Source: Sipunculus nudus (Eukaryota; Annelida; Sipuncula; Golfingiida; Sipunculidae). Taken from it: a stretch of 64,000 nucleotides of DNA. The translations under genes were made by a program, and so were the position numbers. The DNA lies in assembly GCA_026874595.1 (NCBI GenBank), contig CM049312.1, positions 79,938,929-80,002,928 of the forward strand, written 5' to 3'. Shown here in pieces: positions 1 to 11,300 of the stretch (position 1 is the stretch's first letter; each line of letters opens with the position of its first letter). The notes beneath the pieces were generated by a model. That model was not told where the DNA came from. It worked only from the letters and a program-made list of their open reading frames with translations, and made no database searches.

Positions 1-1789
1 AATTATATTCCCAAGTGCACTTGAACTAGCGTCTGATAAAACATCACTTCCGGTTTTATAATACATATGCTCCGAAAGATAAAATCCTAAATATTTATAC
101 CCCTTGACAACTTTTAAATTAAACTCGTTTAAATTAAATTTGGACGGAGTAAGCGATTTTTTACGATCACGGAAATGGATAACATTACTTTTAATCGGAT
201 TCGGATGTGGCTGTCATAACTTACACCACGAGTCTAAGTACGAGAGCATACATTGCAGGGCACTGGCAGTCGGTGCCACTAGAGCAATGTCATCAGCGTA
301 CAGTAATATACTAATTTTAGTAAAGCCACAAGTAACCCCCATGTTGAGCGAATTGATAACTCGTACCAACTCATTCAGATAAATATTAAATATTGTAGGT
401 GACAAGGGATCACCCTGGCGTACACCAGAACAGACCGTAAATTCATCAGTAAGCAGATCCGGATTAATTCTTACCTGTGCTTTGTTATTCTCATACATAG
501 ACTTCAATGCATAATATAGTTTACCATCAATATTTAACTCTAGCAACCGGTAAAGCAGAAGGTCTCTATTTATTTTGTCAAAGGCCTTTTCCATGTCGAT
601 TAGGGCTGCAAATACCTCTTTGCCCATATTAATGTAATTGGTCACAATGCTTGTAAGAGTAAAAATATGTTCAACACATGACCGATCCCTTCGAAACCCA
701 TTTTGCTCTTCAGCTATTAACCCCAAAGAATCACAATATGAGGATATTCGCCTTTCAATTAATGCGCTGTAAACTTTCCCTACACAAGATAACAATGAAA
801 TACCTCTGTAATTCAGAGGCTCATGGGGACCCTTCCATTTTTTCAAGATAGGGGCAATAAGTGATTTATTCCAACAGGCAGGCACCGTACCTTTGTTAAA
901 ACAAAGAGTAAATAGTCTATACATCATTAACATGACATTGTGACTTCTTAGAACCTCGTTTGGTATAAAATCGATTCCAACACTTTTCCTATTTTAGGTG
1001 CTTAACGATGGATTCTATTTCAGGAAAAGAAATATCACAGTTTAGCATAATATTACTTTCATAGTGAGGGAGCTTCATTTTATTTTCTTCGCTTAAATTA
1101 ATATATTTTATGTTTTCATGAAACCGTTTATCCAAATCCGATACCTCTGTCTGTTGGTATAATTTTAAGAATTCTTTTCCCCAATAGTTCCTAACAGTCG
1201 TCAAATCATACACTAAAACACCATTATTTCTGACCGACAGTGGTATCCTTGACCTTTTCTGGGAACCCAAACGATTGACCAATCGCCAAAATTGTTTTTG
1301 ATTTGTTTTTGCCACATTCTCAATATCAGCCAACTTTTTTCTGCGGTAAATTCTTTCTTTACACCTTAACATTTTATCGAAACAACGCCTGGCCTGAGTA
1401 AATTCTTGTCTTAACACAATATTATGTAACCCTTTTCTTACATGATTCTTCAATTTATGTTCTTTGTTCCTCATGTTAATCCAGGCCTCTTCCAGTTTAT
1501 CGTCCTAATACGACTTCATACTTATTTTCCGTTTTCTAGGCCTGCACTTATTCCGTGCCCTATTGTGTTTGGAGGGCAATCGGTCGTGTATTTCTTCATA
1601 TATGATGCTACAAAATTGTCTGTAACACAGGTCTATTTCAACATTTTCATAAGGGCCGCGATTATTTTCAAAGAAAGCCTGAGCTTTGTTGACAAAAGGT
1701 TCATTATTTAAAATACTTTTTGAGATGTCGTTAAAATTGATACATTTTTTTAAAGTAGGAAGAGGGCAGTTCGGTGCCTCAGGTTGCAT
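1..1789 (-). pseudogene. LINE reverse transcriptase (ORF2 C-terminal part), broken and off the edge
   Basis: A linker region (1789-989) with basic helices precedes the RT. From 933 the fingers and palm motifs are clear: a YRGISLLS-type strand, the E-E-Q-N-G-F-R segment, the A motif D-M-E-K-A-F-D, the G-V-R-Q-G-D-P-L-S-P loop, and the C motif Y-A-D-D around 290. An in-frame TGA at 214 stops the frame, but the same frame then continues thumb-like sequence (with a KVVKGYKYLG segment) to base 1, so the stop is a later mutation rather than the natural end. Frame changes near 1480 and 960 add to the damage. Confidence 0.85.
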
Positions 1790-2668
1790 TTAACGATAAA
1801 TTTTCGTGCTAGTGTCAGAAGAAACAATAAAATCAGTGTTGTGTGTTAATCTGACTGAAACAATGAGAATCGCTTGATCTGGTACTTTACAATGTCCCTC
1901 GATCATACTTTGTAGTTTAAACTCATCAATGACGTCAATACCATGAAGTATCCTGAAACCGGTACATCTTTTCGAGGGTATCATGACCAGTTATTATAAA
2001 ATCAACGACTGATTTTCCCCTACCGGTGACTGAGGTGAAATCATTCATGTGTCTGTCTATTCTACCATTAAGTACACAAAGCATATTTTCTTTAAGGAAT
2101 TCAATCAGGCTTTCACCATGAATATTACGAGTTTCATCTAAAATTTCTCTGGGTTCTAAATTTTCCATCTCAGGAATAGTGTCTTGTAGTTTACCTAAAC
2201 GAGCATTAAAATCTCCAAGTTATAAAGACATGGTCAACATCAGAACAAGAGTAAACTGCCTGGGTCAAATGAGCGAAAAAAGAATCACTATCCCTGCCCC
2301 ACGGTGACTGTTCAGGTGGAAGATAACAAACATAAACAACAATATGAAAGTCTGTGAATCTATAGTACTAACTGTATCCCTAATATACCGTCTTTGGTCC
2401 TGTCAACAATCTGAATATTAAATGTTACATGTAGATCTCATCGAACAAATATACCAACTCCACCTGACCCTTTTTTCGCGTTTACATGGATCATATTTCG
2501 ATTATGGCCATACCAAACAAAATTATCAAGCTCAATAGTATCGTTATTTTCTAAATGAGTTTCACAAATACAAATAATGTCAATGTTTAATTTCAGCAGA
2601 ATTTTGCTCCTTAATTTTGCATTGTTCGTAGTCCATCCGTTCACATTCCAAACACACAAAGCGAGCAA
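1790..2668 (-). pseudogene. LINE endonuclease domain (ORF2 N-terminus), broken
   Basis: The N-terminus (2668 downward) reads W-N-V-N-G-W followed by the strand motif I-I-C-I-C-E-T-H, the metal-binding segment of the exonuclease-endonuclease-phosphatase fold that LINEs use to nick target DNA. A glycine-rich G-S-G-G-V-G-I strand follows. The domain is then broken: the reading moves between frames at about 2438, 2168 and 1984, with sequence between that still has endonuclease-like spacing. The protein would have been fused to the reverse transcriptase downstream (lower coordinates). Not functional as it stands. Confidence 0.75.
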
Positions 2669-2701
2669 ATCGGCCTGGTCACACGAGAGTTGGGTATTCC
2701 C

Positions 2702-3810
2702 CTAATGGGTGTGTACAGGGATCGTGGCACAGCTGGGCACAAACACCTGAGGGGTAGTTGCCGCTTGGAGGTTTGTCGGTGCGGGGGTGGTCAGGTGGGA
2801 TCCACTGACCAGCGGAGGGCCCTGGGCTATTGTAAGTCCGGTAGTTACTAAGGTATGCGGTGGCGGTAACGAAGGGATATTGACTCCGGCAGGGTGAGCG
2901 TGCATCACGGCACTCTGATCCGAGGGCGCGAATGCTTTCATACTGGGCATCCCTTGAGAGCCAGCTGTAGACATCTGGCCTTGCGACCGTACTGGGGCTC
3001 TTTGTAATATTTGCTTCTCTGTTGTTGTGTGATAATCATCTGTTCCCCGATAATGTGAACTACTTGTGTGAACCAGCTTACCGTTGCCGGTTATTCTGTA
3101 CTGGCCACCATTTGGAAGTTCGCTCAGAATAGTTCTAAAGTTGAGCTGGATTAGCCGTTCGGCATGTGTCTGGGAGGACTTCAGAAACACACGTTTATAA
3201 AGACCAAAGTTTTCGAGGTTCTGTTTATTGCGTAGTACTTTTATTTTGTCACCTTCACTTGCTAGCTCAATTATGAGTAAACCCGGTCTTCTATTTCTAG
3301 AGCTAAGTCTAAGCGCCCTAACCACAGGTATATCATCTAGACCAACACCTTCCTGAATGATTCTCTCTGCAAGCTTTTAGGGTCTTCATTATCATTCTGC
3401 ACCACTCTAATAGCTACCACAGTGACATCAGGATCAAACGGCTTGTTTCCTATTTTTTGCGCGGATTTTTCTATCTCGGACATTCTGCTGTCTAAGTCAT
3501 CGATTCTCCTTGTCAGGATACCGATTTCGATGTCTATACGATTGTTCAACTCGGCGAATTTTGAATCAATTATTTGCGTAATATCTAGGCGCATAATTTC
3601 AACTGACTCACTAAGACAAACTTTGAAATCTTCCTTCAGTGATTTTATCTCATTTTTTTTAGATTTCTTATCTCAGAAAGCAATGTGTTGCCTGTTACTT
3701 CACTGATTTCCTCCATGTTTATCTTGCCCTTTTTTTGGATTCGGGTGGATAGTACCGTCAGAGTCTGAAGAACTTGTTCTAGTCCTTTTAGTGCTTGATT
3801 CCAGGTTCAT
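2702..3810 (-). pseudogene. LINE ORF1 (coiled coil plus RNA-binding-like domain), frameshifted
   Basis: A start codon at 3810 opens a basic, serine-rich leader. After one frameshift (around 3700) it continues into a heptad-rich stretch (about 3594-3450) that looks like a coiled coil, as expected for a LINE ORF1 that multimerises on RNA. A second frameshift near 3375, at a run of A on the coding strand, separates this from a domain with alternating hydrophobic strands (about 3360-3060) resembling the RRM-like part of LINE ORF1 proteins. A long Pro/Thr/Ser/Gly-rich tail follows to the stop at 2702. The RNA-chaperone role is inferred from family layout; I saw no diagnostic catalytic motif. Confidence 0.6.
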
Positions 3811-3839
3811 TTCATGACATCATGTAGAAACCAGCGAAT

Positions 3840-5278
3840 ATAAAAAGGAACCTAAATTTGTTCAATTGTGAAACAAGCTGGTGTAAAAGTTAATAACAAC
3901 AACCGGCCGGCATGGTGTGCCGCACTTGAGAAACACGTCTGCACGCCTCGACGACCACACACCAATGATATACTGTGAACGTGCAGCTCTGCCTTCTATG
4001 TAATTACAGGTACTGTTAGTTGTACCTTGATCATAATTGCCATATTAGCCGCACCCTAAAACACTCAAATGGCGTTTGATGACACATGACATATCTCTCA
4101 GAAAAAGTTGTCGGTATAATGCTCATTTTTTCTTTACAAACCAGTACTAATCTCTAATACGAGTACATACATGCTGCATACTGGGGCAGAGGGATTCAAG
4201 TGCAGTGTCAACATGCCGAGCATGTTTGAAATATGGCCATCATTACACGCATGTGAGGCTGCTCACCATATATCCTTCTACACGCCAAGCTATATATATA
4301 TTCTTTCAGTGTTGTGTGAACTATGCCTCAGTCACAGTTAAGTTTGTTTGAATCATGTGATGTTGAAGTATTTAAAATTGACCGGTAGATGGCAACAACG
4401 GACATCGACCGCCTTCGGGCACAGGTCCGGAAGGGGTTGAACCAATCTGAAAATGAGTGTTCAATTTTAATTAACAAATGAAAAACGGTTTAAGGTTCTG
4501 TGCATGACATTGAAAGTTTAATACACTATGCATTTCCAAATTATACACATTATCCCGATAATTACATCACCAGACACGTCATCTGGTAATATGCTCTGAA
4601 ATGTTTAACAAATTTTGTAAACAAATAAATTTATATTTCTAAAATATTACAAATGATATTACATGATAAAGTTAATTATAAAATGACGCGTCATGTTTAA
4701 ATTGGACAAATTTAGGTGCTCCTGATATAAATGCAATCTTCATTTATAAAAGTCCGCTACCTGTGGTAGTGTGTTTTGTATCTACATAAAATACAGTATA
4801 ATCTCGAATTTTCGTATATATTTTTAGGAAAAAATTGAGTACCTCTCATTTCCGTAACTTCAGATATTTCTGGGATTTGGTTGAAACTTTATTCCTGAAA
4901 CAGGTAAACATGAGATGAGGAACACCTCATTTCATGCATGTTAAAAAGTACGTTTTTGTTCTATCTTGGAAGGCAGAAACTAGACATCTTTCGGTCAACT
5001 AGCGAACTAAAAGTCATAACATAATGTTAGCAATTAGCTTTGAGTTTTGCCTGAACATTTCCACCCCCGATGGTGGCTTCTGTGGTTATAGATTATTGGT
5101 AGTATTTTTAGATCATATGCCCTTTCGTTATGATTATTATTTCGTTAGAAATATCTTTGTTTGGATATCAGTGTGTCGCTAATGTGATGAGTATCATATT
5201 TGAAAGGAACAGTGAAATGGTATTGCTTACGACTATATGCATTATTTTGTTTTATATTTGTTATTTCTCCTTTTTCAG
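3840..5278. other. AT-rich non-coding stretch, presumably SLC5 intron
   Basis: No ORF with coding character, RNA gene or clear repeat was recognised. The last bases before 5279 form a pyrimidine-rich tract ending in CAG, a good 3' splice site, so at least the right part is intron of the SLC5 gene. I looked for an upstream SLC5 exon here and did not find one. Confidence 0.5.
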
Positions 5279-5359
5279 GAGGTTTGACGGCTGTGATCTG
5301 GACAGATTTCATCCAGACCATCATCATGCTGATCGGCGCCTTCGCTCTGATGATTGCAA
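5279..5359 (+). CDS. SLC5A: SLC5 exon a (first visible exon), membrane helix
   Basis: The exon begins with two bases that complete a glycine codon from an upstream exon outside the window, and ends at a GTAAAT donor. It encodes a [10 protein letters not shown] helix followed by [10 protein letters not shown], which aligns with the GGL-A-V-I-Y-T-D segment of vertebrate SGLTs. The acceptor is a strong T-rich tract ending in CAG. It joins in phase 1 to the exon at 6509. Confidence 0.9.
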
Positions 5360-8300
5360 GTAAATGTTAAAACCATTTTATTTCTTAAGTGTGTTTATAA
5401 TTTACGTGAAGGCAGCAGTCCTTTTTCTACGTATAAACGTGCATTCACTAGCATTCCCTTCAACACGCCTTCTAGATATGTTGAGGCAAAATACCTGACC
5501 TGTAAAACTCAAAACTGACACAGTCACCGGATCCTGTGGCTAAGGGGTACAGCACAGGACTCAAAGCCGGGAGGTCATGAGTTCAAATCAAAACCGAGGC
5601 GATGAGATATTCATGGTCGGCCCTGCAGGGTAGGCGCTCTCCAGGCATAATCGGAAGGTTGTGCCCCACAGCCGTGTATCACTCACAAACGAGTGCGTCT
5701 TCGGGGGGTTCCTCGGTGTTATCACCCCAAGTGATGGGTATGATAACACACCCAGGACTTGCAGTTGCGGAAGAAACCGGGCCTGGGTGACACCAGGAGA
5801 CAAGAATAATACGATAGGAAGCGAGTGCTCCAGCTCTGTCACATATAGTCCCAAAACCGAAATGGAACTCTGCAGATGTACATACTTGGATTAAGGATAA
5901 GATAAGGGAGCATAAGAAAATGGAGTCGCTTACCTCCACCAAAAAAATCTTTAAAAAAAACTGACATAATCTCAAAATGAGTTTCTTCCTGTACTTCCAT
6001 CAAGTTTGGAAAGAAAATTATAAAACTATATAATTATAATGACTTCTGTTAGTATTGGTGTGCTTCATGCATATTTGTGTATTGTAGAAACATTCAGCAT
6101 CCTTAAAAGGTCAATTTTTTTGAGTATACGTATTTAGATGAAACATAAAACTTTTATGGACAAAATTAAAGATCTGTTTAAATTTATAACATCGATCTGT
6201 TGCTTTTCGATTTTGGACTATTGAGGCAAGGATACCGTATATGAGATCCCATCAAGGCAACAGTATAAATACAGATGGGGCGTCATATTCACGGTATTTT
6301 TATTTTCCATATAATTTTATTTTCCTGGAATATCAGGAAATCGCAACCAGCGCTCAAAAAGCCAACCACAATATCACATTAACTAAATTGTATTAATTTA
6401 TTAATTTGGTCAATTAATTAAATTAATTAATTATCAATCAGAACATGTTTAGGAATACATCTACTTTGTTAGATAACTATTTTTTTCTTGTTTTCCATCC
6501 ATTACCAGGCTTTGTAGCAGTTGGTGATTACGAGACCGTTAAGTACAAATACATGAGGGCTATCCCAAACACCACGAGAGAGCAGTACCCCAACACGACG
6601 TGCGGCATCCCTCCCGATAACGCTCTCCATCTGATTAGGTCTCACGAGGATGACAGCTACCCCTGGCCCGGAATTATGTTTGGCCTCACCATCTCGTCTG
6701 TCTGGTACTGGTGTTCAGATCAGGTAATCTAAACCCAATGAGGTTACATAACCTCCCTGCTAAAACTCACACCGCACTTTCACAAGAGGTCGCTTCTAAT
6801 TGTAACGAATATCTTCTGCTTGTACATTGTTGAACAACCCGGACTACTTGTCTCAACTGTCAAACTTTAAATCAAAATTTGTTACATTTCAAGGAAAAAA
6901 CTTCTGTTAAGATTTGACATGCGCATGCCAACAACATATTACTCCAGTCCCTATCACGAACAACCATTTTTATGTAATTTGGCTGGAAACAATTCTTATC
7001 AACACACCAGGACGGCTTATACTGTCCTCTACCTACATATATGCCTACGCCGCTGGTGTATTTAGAGGCCCCGGTGCATTGTGTTGGTCAGATCTTGACT
7101 CAAATAATCTGAAAACAGCAAAGTCATACTCTTGTGAGTCCGAGTCTGCGCAGTGTGAACTCACTAGTGAACTTAGAGACTGACCCAGTCGATGCAATGG
7201 TTTAAATTCAGTTTTCTCTGCTCGCTTTGTCGCACCGCTTAGGACAGGAACTGCCATCTCGAGGCAAATGATACAACTAATTTACGGCTCCTCTTAAGTA
7301 GTAAACATAAGTGCTAAAACCCTGGCAGGGCTAGTGAACTTATTCAATGCACATATTCACTCAATCACTCACCAACTTATTTAAACACAAGGAAACGGTG
7401 TGAAGCTAACTTTCTCAGACAGTCGAGAATGACTGAACGATATACACCATTTTGTTAATATAAAATTTCTGATATATAGAAAAATTCGTCTAATACCATA
7501 AAGCATCGCTAGGTCTTACGTCTTGCAGTATTTCCGTCACTATACTTCTTCATGCCAGAGTTATGTACAAGAAGTATTTGCAATAAAGACGCTCTTTTTT
7601 ACTTGTGCCCGGCTGTATGGCCCCTTGCTCAAATCAAAGATCCTGGTCCCTGCGATACGAACTGAAGCATACACTCAATTTCTAAACAAAAGAAGGAAAA
7701 ATAAAGCCCCAATTCATTCAGGTTCGATAAAAAAATAAACGAACAGCACGTATGTCCTGATGTGACCTACTCCTGTTACTGACTACTTATTAATGACGAT
7801 TCCTGATGTTAAGTGACAATTTATCGTTTATCAAATAGAACAATTCGTGTATAAGGACTGCTGTACGTTCCCTTCCGAGACTTACAAGCACTTTCTTTTC
7901 CAATAAAGTACGTCATATTAGGTGTGTTGTGCATCTTTGCGTCATATTGAGGATTTAGTACGCTCTAACAGGATTTACAAACCCATACACACACCCGCAC
8001 ACATGAACACGCACGCCCATACAGACTTCTTACAAATTTTTCTTAATTTTACAGACCCATTCTTAATATGGAGTTCATTACTATCATAAATGCAAAATTC
8101 CTCGCTGTAATTGCATTGTGTTATTTGTTAATTTAGTAAAAGTGGCACCAGTTTATTAAACTGTAATAAAAAAAAAATGAACTTTACATGCCTGTCACCT
8201 TGGTGCTTTTCCAGGTCATCGTACAACGCGCCCTGGCGGCCAAAAACTTCACTCACGCCAAGGCTGGGACCATCGTGGCCGGTTACTTGAAGATACTCCC

Positions 8301-11300
8301 CATGTGGCTGCTGGTGGTTCCTGGAATGATCGCTAGGATCCTGTTTCCAGGTGGGCGCCACGGGCATTTGATATTTTTACAGTCTTCATGTTAACCAAAT
8401 GAAAACTAGCGAAACGCTGTAGGATTTATTCAACAGATTAAACAAAACAATTGGGCAATTTGAGTTTTAAATCACCAAAATGGCCTTAATTAAGGTCTCT
8501 CCGAATTTTGAATGATAGTTATTGTTAAGCCGAAACATACTATACTGCCAGTTCTTGTGTAAAATGTGATGATTATAGGGCTATACAATCGCGGCGGGTA
8601 CTACCAAAAATACTCCTCATATGTCGACTACCGATAATGACTGGACTAAGTGCCGTTTATGGGAAGCAGGCATAGCCGCCAGGTTACTATCCTCTACTAA
8701 CAACCACACATCTGCCTCATTCAGGCGCCAAAGACCAAGTGAATGGCCCTTACTGCTCTGACCCCTAAGACAGCCTTATTTGTCCTAGAGGTGTTTTGGG
8801 CCCACGTATAGTCAAAGAGGGGTAGTAGGTATAGTTATGATGTCCTACAACGCAAAGGAGCATCTGTTACCAAATCGCCACCTTCCATTACTAGGAGATA
8901 TTTAGCTTGAAGGCGTATTTTACAAAGTCATATGATCCATTTATGTTTGGCCTAGCTTTAAAATGTACCTGACCTTAATGCAAACTTAGATTTAGTAGTT
9001 GCTATTAGTCCGCCCTGGGGTTATTTCCTACAGCCAATCAAAGCCTTGACTGTCATTTACAATGTAACTATATTTGCATATTAGTTCCTTGCCCACGTGA
9101 TTTCTGGGTTTTTTTTTTAATCTTACACTATTGTCAATTTGATTGAAAAAAAATCCACATGAAAATGAAATATCTTTAAAATGTATATATAATTTTGCTC
9201 TTTTTGTTACTCGCTTTACTAGGCACTTTCATATCCTGTGTACTGGTTTCTGTGATATGACAGGTAATTGAATGATCTTCTTCGTTAAGTTAGTTGTGTT
9301 TGATAAATATATTTACATCAAATCATACATCCAGTCAGCAGCTGTAACAGAGACCCATGAACCTGAATGCCACAATAAAGTTCAAATGTTCATTAAAATA
9401 TTTGTCAAAAATTGTATGAAAATCGTAGATATATTGAAGGCTTTAACTTTGTTCCTTGGAGGGTTCCTTTGAGATGCTGCTTGAATTTTTAAGTAAACTT
9501 ATGTCTTTACCTTCACTTTGCATATATCCACGCATTTTGTATGTATATGCCTGTGTAGAACAGCTGGACTCTTTAGACTGCGTCATCCCGATGTATAAAT
9601 AGGTGCGAAATTTCTGTACCACGAGTCAAAGTCCAAATCGAGATTGAGTATTATGTTCCTTTCAGGCCTTTCTTCTGGTTGATAATCTACACATATCCTG
9701 TTTAATTCTTCTGTTCTTAGAAATAAAAGAGTTATTGATAATTATCTCTTTTGCTGGATATCTAAGATACCTCTGACGTTGTGTCGGTCAATGACTGGAG
9801 CCTTACCGACTTGTTCACCCCATGAAAGTCGAGTCTTCAGATTTGCATTCTAGTTTTTTAAGCCATTGACGCATCGTTTGATTATTTTTTCCATGAGATA
9901 TTACTAAGCGATTGTATTTCAGCTAACAGCAAGTAAACGTTATCAAAACTATATTCTTCGGATTAGGGTACAGTCATCCTCCGGATTCTGCTCAGGAGAC
10001 AGGTCCAACCGCCACCAAACTCTCTTCGCAGATAAATAACATATTGGGAGTGTCCTCAGAGTATTGTCCAGTCATATTTTCGTGCCCTTATCACACACAC
10101 TGAAAATGTTCAAACCACTGATGGGTGGGGGGGGGGGGGTCTCATTTTGCGTAAAGACTCAAACCAGGAGTGTAATAAGTGTGGCAGCAGGTCACTGGCG
10201 CTAAATTTGTTATTCACGGTAAACTTCATGTTAAATAATATACTCTCCAAAAACAGGTGGACAGAACCGATAGTGGCTCCTTTCTTTGTAGATACTGTTG
10301 GCTGTGCTGACCCAGAAGTATGTCAGAGATTCTGCAGTCAGAGGTCTGGCTGTACTAACGCTGCGTACCCCATGCTGGTTCTGAACCTGATGCCTGTCGG
10401 CGCTAGGGGGATGATGCTGGCTGTCATGATGGCGGCCCTAATGTCGTCCTTGACCTCGGTCTTCAACAGCACCAGCACTCTCTTCACTATCGACATCTGG
10501 CGGCGGATCCGGCCAAAATCTTCAGACCTAGAACTCATGGTTGTTGGCAGGTAAGCTTATTAAATGTTCGGACACCCCTACTCACCATCATAATCACAGA
10601 CACACACACACCATCTCCCGCACACACCTAATCATACACATATATACACGCATCAACACGCATGAATAATTGTTACACGGACTCTGAGAATAGACAATAT
10701 GGTGTGAGCGATTTACCAATTTAGTCATTTACCAATCGAGATAAAGTATGCGTTATATTTTTAAGCTTGCCAGGAAATATAAATTAAAATTCATTTCTTG
10801 AAAATATGCATATAATCAACAAAGACTGTAGTCCAGATAGAAGAAAGTTATTTTATATGTAAAGTAATTTTTCTTTAAATATAAAATTGTAATATAGATC
10901 CCGCATTGTCACTGGAATGGAAAAAAAGTAAAACTGCAGTTGCGGCAATATGCAACACATGCATTGGAACTTAATACTGTAAATGTACGCATTACGCGCA
11001 CTTTAAGTAGATTTTAGTCAAACTTGGAAGTTTACTTTCGCTTCCATATGGTTTGATTGCCACGGAGTCGTACCTTCCTTAATTGTTTGATAACCAGGGG
11101 GTTGTATTTCCTTTAATGGTTTGATTACCAGAGGTTCGTATATACTGAATTTATTGACCGGGGGTCGTATCTACCTTTATTGTTTAATAAACTTTTAAAC
11201 ATCACAGAAAGGAACGAAAATATAATAGAAACAGCTACACAGGATCAATATACATTCTGTTTGAGGTGTATAAGAAACCAACCTACAGATTTAAGTTATG

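Larger units (their letters stand above)
1..3810 (-). mobile_element. Non-LTR retrotransposon (LINE), decayed, continues off left edge
   Basis: Read on the minus strand, this block has the order of a two-ORF LINE: a coiled-coil ORF1 (from about 3810 to 2702), then an apurinic-type endonuclease starting 34 bases later (2668), a linker, and a reverse transcriptase that reaches base 1. The RT still shows the Y-A-D-D active site and the G-V-R-Q-G-D-P-L-S-P motif. Several frameshifts and stops break every ORF, so it cannot be autonomous. It lies upstream of the first visible SLC5 exon and in the opposite direction, so it probably sits in an SLC5 intron whose 5' part is outside the window. The family (CR1/Jockey/I-like) is not resolved by eye. 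Confidence 0.85.

Noticed and set aside
5602-5894. Overlapping ORFs on both strands
   Set aside because: They lie within the SINE candidate, a non-coding GC-richer body.
10338-10538. Minus-strand ORF over SLC5 exon d
   Set aside because: It is the reverse shadow of a clearly coding exon.
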